Below are positions 38,005 through 45,726 of a DNA stretch of 64,000 nt, piece by piece. The stretch is from contig DYKI01000001.1 in assembly GCA_020722705.1 (NCBI GenBank), forward strand, positions 158,156 to 222,155. The letters are read 5' to 3'. The notes below the pieces were generated by a model. That model did no database searches, was not told the DNA's origin, and saw only the letters and a program-made list of their open reading frames with translations. The position numbers were made by a program, and so were the translations under genes. The stretch is from Chthonomonas calidirosea (GTDB lineage: Bacteria; Armatimonadota; Chthonomonadetes; Chthonomonadales; CAJBBX01). Within the stretch, counting starts at the first letter, position 1, and the number at the start of each line of letters is the position of its first letter.

Positions 38005-41000
38005 CGGAACTGCCTTCTGAGGAAGGCTTACGCCTTCCGCGGCCTCGGCCGCCTCGTCGCCGTCTGCGTTTGCGTTGGTCCGCAACCGTATCGGGATGCG
38101 ATGCTTCCGGCGCTGCCGGGGATACGTCCGAGGAAAGCGCGGCGGCCAGCTCTTCGCGCAGTTCAGCCACCGCCGCTCCCGGTTCATCGCCGGACGCCGG
38201 CGCGACGATGTCGGTTCGCTCCGCTATCACCAAGTCGGTTCCGGGCTTGGATTCGATCTCCTCAGCCGGCGATGGCACGCTCGCCACGGATCGCCGCGGC
38301 TGCGGCGGACTCGGCTCAGATGGAGTGACGCTCGGCCTGTGGCGGTTTGGATCAAAGCCGAGCTTTCGGATGGCCGCTGCGGTGCCAAAGTAGAACAATC
38401 GGCTGGTCTTCGCTCGGACTGGCGTGCGGTACTCCCGAGCGTCGGGCAAGGATGTGTATCCTTCGGCAAGGTCCAACAGGACAACCCCATCCGGTATTGT
38501 GAGGGTCCTCTGGCCATCCCGAAGCACGTGCATGGACAGCCATCCGTTACCCGCCTGTACATAGTCCTCCGGCGCCCGCGTGTACAGGTGAACGCCTGCG
38601 TAGCGGCACAGCCCCCTCAGCAGCTCCGGCGTCAACGATGGTTCCCCGCAGAACACGCTGTGCCATCCTTCAAAGGAACGAACGACAAGCGATGGCAGAC
38701 CAGTCTGCGCGTACTCGCCGAGGACCGTAATGCCCGGGCTGTCGTCGTCCACATAGAAGGAAGGGCTGAGTCGTTCCTTCGAGCCCAGGCTGCGCCCGTC
38801 GAGAGTCTGAACGATCGGATGGCCGGACACAATGATCCGCGTGCCGATCTCGCTGTTCCAAGGCTGAGGGCGCAAGCTGAGACCGACTGCGTCGGGAGTG
38901 GGCTCGTCGAGAGCAGACCGATCCGTCATCGAGCCGACGGCATACAGCCAGGCCAGCGTCCGTCCGGGAACCCTGAGCCGCTCCTTGACCGCATTCCGTT
39001 CCTCTTCGGACATCCGGTAAGGGTTAAGGAAGACGTAAAGCTTCGCCCCGGTCGGAAAGCTCTTCAGCAGCACGTCGCTCTGAAGGTAGAAGCCTACGGA
39101 TGCACCGCAGCGCAGGAGAGCATCACGACTGCCGCGGATGACCCGCTTGGCCAGCCCGTTGGCGTCAGCAACGTTGCACAGGCTTCGTTCGTCTATGAGC
39201 GCAACGACCTCCGGATCCTGAAAGCGCCGGGTCTTCTGGAACGCGCTCCACGACTCTCCAAACGAACGAATCTGGTTCCAGATCGTGTCCCCGTCGAGCC
39301 ATCCGTCACCCCACAGGTCCATCCATGCCACACCTGTCTGATGCGCCAGTGCGGTGCCGATGCCGCGGCCGTGGACACTCTCAGTGGCTGCTGCGTTCTC
39401 CATTCTCGGGTTGTAGGTGTCTCCGCTCTGAGACACAGGAGCCAGGTGCGTCTTGGTGTCGTCTTCGGATATCCACAACTTGCCGTGTGCTGCGACCGAA
39501 TCGACGGGTACAGGCAGCGCACCCGAGCATCCCGGTGCTCGATCCGAGTACGACAGGGGCCCCGAAAGGATATCAACGGCAGGTGATGCGAGAACTCGGG
39601 CCAGCGCCAGATGCCCTGACCAGGCATGCAAGAACTCCCAGGTGTAGCCGTAGCTGACCGAGACAAGTGCATTGCCGTCCGTCGCAGATTTCACGGCCTC
39701 TGCCAGAGCGAGGATGCGGTCAGCGGTGACATCAGACGTGTACTCCATGAAATCCACCCAACGACGTTCACGCCTCGGATCATAGAACGCCGCTCCTACT
39801 GACGAGGGAGGCTCCGGCGGTATGTTGGCAGTGAAGAACTGGACCGACCCATCGTACCAGGCGGCGCGCAAGGCGACCTCGCTGTCGTTGTACTTGGCGC
39901 GGAGCCATCTGCGGAAGCCTTCCCGATTGGCAAAGGATCGGTCGAAGCCGCCGTCGGCCGGTTGGAACCACTCTCCCCGCTCCAGGTGGTAACCAATGAT
40001 GCGCGCGCCGTAGCTCGTCCGCTGGACATGCTCGATCAGCAAGCGCAGCGACCGGACCGCTTCCGCCCAGAAATGCTCGGAGGCGATGGAGGGCTCATCA
40101 GTCGGCCCGGATTCAAGCGACTGCATCTCCCCTGGATACTGCGACTGCCACGCGGGCATTGGCTGGAAGACGATCCTTGGGATCATGTAAGCGTTGCGGT
40201 CGAAATCCGCCACCCGCTCGATCCGCTCGTCGAGCGCCTGATACACCGTATCGTCTGGAGGCATCGGGCAGACCAGTTCGACAAGCGTCGAGTAGACCTT
40301 GACGCCTGCCTGCGCGGCTCTCCGCATCTGGCTATGAACCCGCGCGACGGACGCATCTTCGCTGACGCTCCCAAAGAAGATGGAGGGCACAACTTCTTCG
40401 CCGTTGATCACCAGCTCGGGAAAGCCGCGGCGAATGGCCACGCGCGCCGTCGTCAGGGTCGGACCGGAGGACTTCGCCGGCTTCGATTCGCGCCGTCGGG
40501 GCGCGGCGGATCGGCCTGAGGGTTTGGCGGCCTTTGCGGTCTCTTCGGCGGTGGTGGCCTCTGCCGACGCGTCGGAAGGCTCAACTGAGCCACGGGGAGC
40601 TGCCTCTGGCTCCGCCTTGTCTGCCTTGGGCCCTCGTCTGCTGCCCTTCACGGCTCGCCGCGAGGCTGGAGCGGGCGTATGGGCCTCCTCCATCGAGCCT
40701 GGCGCTGGAACAGGCTCCGATTCGATCTCCGCATCTTCCGGCTTGACGACCCGTCCTTCTGTGCCGGCCTGATCAGCTATGTTCTCACGAGACGGTGCCG
40801 CCTTGCGAGGGCGACTCCGCCTTGAGCGCGAACGCTTGACGGGTTCCGGGGCGGCCGAATCTGAGGATTCAGCGGAGACCGGCGCTTCAGGAGACGGCAC
40901 AGCGTCTTGCGTGGATGGAGCAGGACTCTCCTGCGACGCTGCCTCCCGTTGGGATTTCGGGACAGTGCTTCGTCTTGATCGTCTGGAACGCGTGGAGGCC

Positions 41001-41113
41001 TTGCGTCGCTCGGCCCCTGGCTCGGACGGCCCATCGCCGGCCGGCGTCGTCGGATCCGCGGCCGTACCGGCAACGGCGACGTCGGCCGTATGCGGGGCCA
41101 ACTCGTCTGTCAT
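37985..41113 (-). CDS. Large protein: GH42/GH-A-like TIM-barrel core flanked by basic SR-rich N-terminal and RGG-rich C-terminal low-complexity tails
   Basis: Core: ARIIGYHLERGEWFQPADGGFDRSFANREGFRRWLRAKYNDSEVALRAAWYDG...LWISEDDTKTHLAP...GVAWMDLWGDGWLD. Tails: STRSRRSRRS, KRSRSRRSRPRK; C-terminal QRKRRRRRGGRGRGRRKPSSEG. No signal peptide. Confidence 0.7.
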   Translation of the reverse strand: MTDELAPHTADVAVAGTAADPTTPAGDGPSEPGAERRKASTRSRRSRRSTVPKSQREAASQESPAPSTQDAVPSPEAPVSAESSDSAAPEPVKRSRSRRSRPRKAAPSRENIADQAGTEGRVVKPEDAEIESEPVPAPGSMEEAHTPAPASRRAVKGSRRGPKADKAEPEAAPRGSVEPSDASAEATTAEETAKAAKPSGRSAAPRRRESKPAKSSGPTLTTARVAIRRGFPELVINGEEVVPSIFFGSVSEDASVARVHSQMRRAAQAGVKVYSTLVELVCPMPPDDTVYQALDERIERVADFDRNAYMIPRIVFQPMPAWQSQYPGEMQSLESGPTDEPSIASEHFWAEAVRSLRLLIEHVQRTSYGARIIGYHLERGEWFQPADGGFDRSFANREGFRRWLRAKYNDSEVALRAAWYDGSVQFFTANIPPEPPSSVGAAFYDPRRERRWVDFMEYTSDVTADRILALAEAVKSATDGNALVSVSYGYTWEFLHAWSGHLALARVLASPAVDILSGPLSYSDRAPGCSGALPVPVDSVAAHGKLWISEDDTKTHLAPVSQSGDTYNPRMENAAATESVHGRGIGTALAHQTGVAWMDLWGDGWLDGDTIWNQIRSFGESWSAFQKTRRFQDPEVVALIDERSLCNVADANGLAKRVIRGSRDALLRCGASVGFYLQSDVLLKSFPTGAKLYVFLNPYRMSEEERNAVKERLRVPGRTLAWLYAVGSMTDRSALDEPTPDAVGLSLRPQPWNSEIGTRIIVSGHPIVQTLDGRSLGSKERLSPSFYVDDDSPGITVLGEYAQTGLPSLVVRSFEGWHSVFCGEPSLTPELLRGLCRYAGVHLYTRAPEDYVQAGNGWLSMHVLRDGQRTLTIPDGVVLLDLAEGYTSLPDAREYRTPVRAKTSRLFYFGTAAAIRKLGFDPNRHRPSVTPSEPSPPQPRRSVASVPSPAEEIESKPGTDLVIAERTDIVAPASGDEPGAAVAELREELAAALSSDVSPAAPEASHPDTVADQRKRRRRRGGRGRGRRKPSSEGSSGGADSP

Positions 41114-41239
41114 GTTGTTCTCCTGGCGAAGAGTGCCGCGCGCCCCGAGATAGGGATGCTGCGAGCGCCTCTTCAGATATCCGTGAGCGCATCGTCCACG
41201 GCGACTCCGTTTCGAGTCTGCCGAGCTCGATGCGCCGGG

Positions 41240-42319
41240 CTAACGCTTGGCCAAGTCCACGACGGTCAGCGTCAGCTCAACCCTGTTCCGACTGGCTATC
41301 AGGAGAGGGTTGTACAGAAAAGGCCGCTTCGGATCCCACAGGCCGGCGCGCTCGATCGCACGCTCTGCCGCCGGGTTCCGTCCGGGCCTCACATCTTGCT
41401 CTGCGTAGGCAAGGACCGTGATCACCTGATCGTTCAGCGGATGGCCCTTGTCAACGACGAACCTGCACTCGTATCGGTCACCGCCTACCGGATCGAGGCC
41501 GAACATCTTGCCGGTTCTGGAGTTTCGCGCGACAAGGACGACCGGCGTGCGCGGCTCAGGCGGCTTCCGAAACGTCACTGAGATCGTGACCTCGCCGCCA
41601 CGCTCCACGATGCCGGGTGTGATCCGCGCCTCCGTGAACGTCAGGTAGTCGGAGCCTATGCTGGAAGCTCCCGGTGTCGCCGCATCCGTGAGTCGAACCG
41701 GGTCGAGCCACGCCACGATGGCGCGTTCGTTGCGACCATTGGCGCTGTACACCTCTTCCTGCATCCAGTACACTCTGCCGAGCGCGACCGCATCGTTATG
41801 GCGGTCCGACACAACCTTGATGGCCAGCACCCCCGGAGAGGTCCGCTTCAGGCTTCCGCGCCGCATGCCGGTACCCGTGACGATATCAACGATGCTGCTC
41901 GCGATCCCAACGGCGGCGCCGATGCCGGCCTTCGTCCAGGGGTCCGAAGTGGTCGCCAGGGAACTTGCGGCGCGAAGGCCCGCTTTGAGTGGCCCGGAGG
42001 CGAGGTTGCCGCCAAAGCCAACGAGTGAGTTGACGCTGCGTGACACGGTGTGCAGGAAGCCGCCCTTTCGACGCGTCAGATTCAGCGCACTGCGTGGAAT
42101 GGTGATAGTGTACTCACCGTTCTGATCTGTTCGAACGTAATCAACAACCCTGTTCTTGGCGTCGTATACGGCAACAGTGGCGTTCGGAACCGGTCGCCCG
42201 CCCACATCCGTGACTCGCCCCGTCGCCCACACGAACTCCTCGGCGCAGGCCGAGCACGTCATGACAAGCGAAAGTGCGGCCAAGAAAAAGGTCCGCGATC
42301 TGAATGGAAGCAATATCAT
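41240..42319 (-). CDS. Secreted protein with N-terminal carboxypeptidase-regulatory/CnaB-like domain
   Basis: Signal peptide MILLPFRSRTFFLAALSLVMTCSACAEE; WATGRVTDVGGRPVPNATVAVYDAKNRVVDYVRTDQNGEYTITIP. The longer ORF upstream reads through the tRNA and is rejected. Confidence 0.65.
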   Translation of the reverse strand: MILLPFRSRTFFLAALSLVMTCSACAEEFVWATGRVTDVGGRPVPNATVAVYDAKNRVVDYVRTDQNGEYTITIPRSALNLTRRKGGFLHTVSRSVNSLVGFGGNLASGPLKAGLRAASSLATTSDPWTKAGIGAAVGIASSIVDIVTGTGMRRGSLKRTSPGVLAIKVVSDRHNDAVALGRVYWMQEEVYSANGRNERAIVAWLDPVRLTDAATPGASSIGSDYLTFTEARITPGIVERGGEVTISVTFRKPPEPRTPVVLVARNSRTGKMFGLDPVGGDRYECRFVVDKGHPLNDQVITVLAYAEQDVRPGRNPAAERAIERAGLWDPKRPFLYNPLLIASRNRVELTLTVVDLAKR

Positions 42320-42391
42320 CAGGAGTTCCGACGTCTCGGGGTCAAGCGGGGTTACGGACCATAGCCGACCTATGCAGACCCCGTGACACCA

Positions 42392-42416
42392 CAAGGGTCC
42401 CGTAAGCGGACCCTTG
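42392..42416 (-). terminator. Hairpin downstream of the tRNA (terminator candidate)
   Basis: CAAGGGTCC-N7-GGACCCTTG, 9-bp perfect stem. Confidence 0.5.
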
Positions 42417-42427
42417 AAAGGACGGAG

Positions 42428-42501
42428 TAGCGGGAGAGGGACTCGAACCCTCGACCTAACGATTATGAGCCGTTCGCTCTGACCGACTGAGCTATCCCGC
42501 C
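42428..42501 (-). tRNA. tRNA with CAU anticodon (elongator tRNA-Met, or tRNA-Ile2)
   Basis: GGCGGGATAGCTCAGTCGGTCAGAGCGAACGGCTCATAATCGTTAGGTCGAGGGTTCGAGTCCCTCTCCCGCTA folds as a cloverleaf; anticodon loop CTCATAA; CCA not encoded. Confidence 0.93.
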
Positions 42502-42511
42502 GGAACAGCCT

Positions 42512-42541
42512 ATTATACTGGCAGCGCGCTGTGGGTGTCAA
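42512..42541 (-). promoter_or_regulatory. Consensus sigma70 promoter for the tRNA
   Basis: Minus strand TTGACA-N18-TATAAT, -10 ending 10 nt before the tRNA 5' end. Confidence 0.85.
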
Positions 42542-42603
42542 ACAGCATCGGCGGTGCGACCTCTGCATCGCACCGCCGACGTCTGCTAGCTGCTCGCAAG
42601 CCC

Positions 42604-43134
42604 TTATTTCTTGAGCGGGCAGTTGGGGTTGGGTCCCGAACCGTCTCTCAATCGGAGTCCGTTCCCGCGCATGCCGCCCCGGCCATAGCCGAAACCACAT
42701 CCCCCCATGCGAGAACCGGTGCCGTCGCACACACCGTACGGAGCAGGGATCCCCATCTCACGGATAAGCTTCTCATTTGCCGTCGTCAGTTTGGAGAGCT
42801 CTGCTCGATGAGCGGCAATGGCCTGCTCACGCTTGGCAATCTCAGCCGGCGCACCGCCCTTCGCCTTCAGATCAGCGATCTCCCAGTTCAGCTTACGGAT
42901 ACTCGCGTGCAGGTCGGTCACCGACCGGACGAAAGCCGTCTGCTCCGGCGTGGTCGGGTTGACACGTGCCCACCAGCCTCCGGCTCCGCGGCCCATACCC
43001 TGGCCCATTCCCGCACCGTAACGCGGTCCTCCAAGAGCCAGTCCACACCGTCCACGCCCCTGTCCAACAGCAGGCAGGGCGATCACAACTGCGAGCGATG
43101 CAGCGGCTGCGGCCGCCATCAGTCCTTTTCTCAT
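42604..43134 (-). CDS. Spy/CpxP/ZraP-like periplasmic protein
   Basis: Signal peptide; Gly/Met-rich GPRYGAGMGQGMGRGAGG; helical NPTTPEQTAFVRSVTDLHASIRKLNWEIADLKAKGGAPAEIAKREQAIAAHRAELSKL; Cys/Gly-rich tail. SD AAGGAGG. Confidence 0.72.
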   Translation of the reverse strand: MRKGLMAAAAAASLAVVIALPAVGQGRGRCGLALGGPRYGAGMGQGMGRGAGGWWARVNPTTPEQTAFVRSVTDLHASIRKLNWEIADLKAKGGAPAEIAKREQAIAAHRAELSKLTTANEKLIREMGIPAPYGVCDGTGSRMGGCGFGYGRGGMRGNGLRLRDGSGPNPNCPLKK

Positions 43135-43187
43135 CGCCTTTCCTCCTTGGTCCCCTGATCTTCACAGATCCTGGTTGCTGCACTCAG

Positions 43188-43212
43188 GACGACGACGCGG
43201 GCGTTCGGTTCC
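43188..43212 (-). promoter_or_regulatory. Putative ECF sigma promoter upstream of the Spy/ZraP-like gene
   Basis: Minus strand GGAAC-N16-CGTC (gGGAACCGAACGCCCGCGTCGTCGTCCTGAG). Confidence 0.65.
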
Positions 43213-43254
43213 CGGAAGCATATCCGGCTTACTGCGATGGATTGCCGTGCGCAG

Positions 43255-44307
43255 TCAGGGGAGGCTCTTGACGACCCGGACGAGTTCCGCCGCGGCAATG
43301 TCGCCGATGGCTATGTATGCCGCGCTCCGACTTGTATAGGTGACGATGGATTGCTGCACGCTCTCCTGGGAGGTCGTCGCACCGACGGCGTCAACGCCCG
43401 CTCTCCGGCCGAACCGATGCGGTCCAGCGCCACGGCCCCTTCCGCGTGGGCCTCCAACACCCGCTCCACCCGGCCTTGCCCCACGCACAAAGACGGTGAA
43501 CGACGCCAGTCCGTCGCTGTATCGGACTGCCGGCGTCTTGAAGCCGCCCCCTGTGGTCATGACCCCATAGGTCGTCACGCGGTAACCCGGGGGAAGATGC
43601 GACGGTATCGGAACGGAGCGCCCCGTCTCAACTTCGACGGCCCTGGCCGATGGCATAGAAGCAAACGACCCCGGACCGACCATCCCCGTGGCGGGCGAGG
43701 CCCCCTTAGGCGGGGTGAAGTCCGAGGCTCTCTGCTGAGCAAATGTGACCGACAGGAACTCGGTCAGCGATCGGCGTCGTCCATCGGGCGCGAATAGCTC
43801 GTCGCGCAGGACAAGGCCGGTGACATTGTCCACCCAGAGGAGCCTCGACGGGTTGTAAGGGTAGCGTGCCGCCACCTTGACCTGCGTGGCCTTGCGTCCA
43901 ATGGCGCGAACCTCACCGATCACCGACACACGGTAGTTCGTCACAATCTGACGAGCGGTGGCCGCCGGATCGCCCGACTTGACCGCCGGAAGGATATGGA
44001 ATGCCCCCCCGGGGCTCTTCTGGTACGTCGCGTTGGCGGTCTGCAGGAGGACAAGGCCCTTGCCTGATCCTTTCTCGAAGGAGCGCCGCATCGCTCCCTT
44101 GCCGTCGGCGCTCACACGAACTTCGGTCTCAACCGAGCCGGTCTTCGTGCTCACGATGGTTCGTTGACGCCCCTCAAAGGGCCGTCGAGGGCCGGTCAAC
44201 GCCTTGGTCAGCCACGTGAGCGCCCGATTGGCTGGTGCGGCAGAAGACGGCACCGGACCCAGCACCAGAGCTGCCGCAAGGATAATGCCTAACCGTGCCG
44301 GTGCCAC
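43255..44307 (-). CDS. MucB/RseB-like envelope-stress regulator
   Basis: Signal peptide; RTIVSTKTGSVETEVRVSADGKGAMRRSF...YPYNPSRLLWVDNVTGLVLRDELFAPDGRRRSLTEFLSVTF; HLPPGYRVTTYG C-terminal domain; next to anti-sigma gene. Confidence 0.65.
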   Translation of the reverse strand: MAPARLGIILAAALVLGPVPSSAAPANRALTWLTKALTGPRRPFEGRQRTIVSTKTGSVETEVRVSADGKGAMRRSFEKGSGKGLVLLQTANATYQKSPGGAFHILPAVKSGDPAATARQIVTNYRVSVIGEVRAIGRKATQVKVAARYPYNPSRLLWVDNVTGLVLRDELFAPDGRRRSLTEFLSVTFAQQRASDFTPPKGASPATGMVGPGSFASMPSARAVEVETGRSVPIPSHLPPGYRVTTYGVMTTGGGFKTPAVRYSDGLASFTVFVRGARPGGAGVGGPRGRGRGAGPHRFGRRAGVDAVGATTSQESVQQSIVTYTSRSAAYIAIGDIAAAELVRVVKSLP

Positions 44308-44340
44308 CGTACCCCCTCATCCGCGATACACACTGCCCGA

Positions 44341-44793
44341 TTACCGCGCATCTTGACCCTCGTACATCCATGCGACTACGCGGTTGGGATCGGCGGTTTG
44401 GTCGGCAACCGCAAGCAGCATGTGGGCTTCGCCGAACGCCGCGTCAGGCACTGGATTGGAATCTGCTCGTTGGGCAGCCTCAGGGGCGCCGGCGAACACC
44501 ATCCAAGCGGCAGCTCCCAGGGCCGCGGCAGATGCCATCGCCGGCGCAAGCCACAGCCGAACCGAACGCCGTCGCCTGGCCGCGTGCGCAGCTTTCACCT
44601 GAGCCCAGGACGGCACACGCACCTCCGCCTTCGGCAATGCGCTCAGCGCTTTGCTGAGCCTCTCATCTGCATCGGCCACTCTCCGGCAGGAAGCGCAGCC
44701 GGCAATGTGCGCCGCGAACGCGGCTTCCTCGGCATCGGTGAGGGTGCCCGCTTGACGCTCCAAGAGCCTCTCCTGAACCTCAGCGCATTCCAT
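44341..44793 (-). CDS. Zinc-finger anti-sigma factor (ZAS type) with one TM
   Basis: MECAEVQERLLERQAGTLTDAEEAAFAAHIAGCASCRRV (HxxxCxxC); TM LWLAPAMASAAALGAAAWMVFA. Confidence 0.8.
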   Translation of the reverse strand: MECAEVQERLLERQAGTLTDAEEAAFAAHIAGCASCRRVADADERLSKALSALPKAEVRVPSWAQVKAAHAARRRRSVRLWLAPAMASAAALGAAAWMVFAGAPEAAQRADSNPVPDAAFGEAHMLLAVADQTADPNRVVAWMYEGQDAR

Positions 44794-44825
44794 TTGTCTG
44801 CCTCCTTGCCGTGCGGGCATCAGAC

Positions 44826-45446
44826 CTATGCCTCAATCCACTGCGCCAGCGCTTCGCGCAAGCGAGCGCGTCCGCGCGACAGCCGCGATTTGACCGTACC
44901 TGCCGGCACACCCAGAAGCTTGGCCATCTCCGCAACGTCCATCTGTTCCAGATGATGCATCACAACGGCTTCGCGAAACTCAAGCGGAAGAGCGGCGATC
45001 GCCGCCGTCAGTGCGTCTTCCATAGAACGCTGCATCACCAACCTGGCCGGATCGAGTGACACGTCACCGGGCTCCGCCGTATCATCCTCCGAGCCATCGG
45101 CACGCGCGCGCAGATCACCGAACGATAACCACGGCTTCCGTTTCCTTGCCTTTGCTCGGTCACGAACCTCATTGACTACAGTCCTGTAGAGCCATGCGAG
45201 CAGCGCCTGTCCGTCTCGAATGCGGTTCAGACTGGCATGCGCGCGCACAAACGCCAGTTGCGCTATGTCCTCAGCATCATCATGGTTGCCGTGAAGTCTC
45301 AGCGCGAGGTTCACGACCCTGGCGTAGTGCCGACGAAACAGAACGTCGAACGCATGTTCGTCGCCTCCACGCGCAGACGCGACGAGTTCGGCATCGGAAG
45401 CCGACGGTTCCGATCCGACTTCAGCGGCTGCCATCTGCATGGACAT
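44826..45446 (-). CDS. ECF-type RNA polymerase sigma factor
   Basis: AFDVLFRRHYARVVNLALRLHGNHDDAEDIAQLAFVRAHASLNRI (region 2); ALPLEFREAVVMHHLEQMDVAEMAKLLGVPAGTVKSRLSRGRARLREAL (region 4). Confidence 0.92.
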   Translation of the reverse strand: MSMQMAAAEVGSEPSASDAELVASARGGDEHAFDVLFRRHYARVVNLALRLHGNHDDAEDIAQLAFVRAHASLNRIRDGQALLAWLYRTVVNEVRDRAKARKRKPWLSFGDLRARADGSEDDTAEPGDVSLDPARLVMQRSMEDALTAAIAALPLEFREAVVMHHLEQMDVAEMAKLLGVPAGTVKSRLSRGRARLREALAQWIEA

Positions 45447-45477
45447 GGCGATGTTTGCTCGCGTTGCTTTCCCTAAC

Positions 45478-45726
45478 TCAGGACGCCGAGTGCGGCGGCA
45501 GGTTCCCGCCCGCGCCGGCGGTTTCTGTTGTGCCGCAGCGGCATTGCGTGCCCATTCTCTCCAGCAGCGACTTCATGGGACACCAATCAGTGAAAGCCGA
45601 CTGGAAGAGGTTCAGGCCCACAAACGCCGTGAAGTAAAGCCATCGAATATCAACGAATGCCGCGAGGGCTGCCGTGCCGACGACGAAAACGCCCGCAATC
45701 AGTCGCAGCCAACGTTCGGTTGTCAT
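45478..45726 (-). CDS. Small DUF2892-like inner-membrane protein
   Basis: [60 protein letters not shown] overlap with the RND gene. Confidence 0.75.
   Translation of the reverse strand: MTTERWLRLIAGVFVVGTAALAAFVDIRWLYFTAFVGLNLFQSAFTDWCPMKSLLERMGTQCRCGTTETAGAGGNLPPHSAS
45482..45506 (-). promoter_or_regulatory. Putative ECF sigma promoter upstream of the ECF sigma gene
   Basis: Minus strand GGAAC-N16-CGTC (gGGAACCTGCCGCCGCACTCGGCGTCCTGAG); the -10 plus downstream CGTCCTGAG is identical to the site at 43188-43212. Confidence 0.65.

Noticed and set aside
38075-39586. 503-aa plus-strand ORF opposite the GH-like gene
   Set aside because: Arg/Pro/His-rich composition typical of an antisense shadow ORF, no recognisable motif.
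42320-42730. N-terminal extension of the 496-aa minus ORF, including DSSVGQSERLIIVRSRVRVPLP
   Set aside because: This is the translated tRNA gene, a classic spurious peptide; the real start with a signal peptide is ATG 42319.
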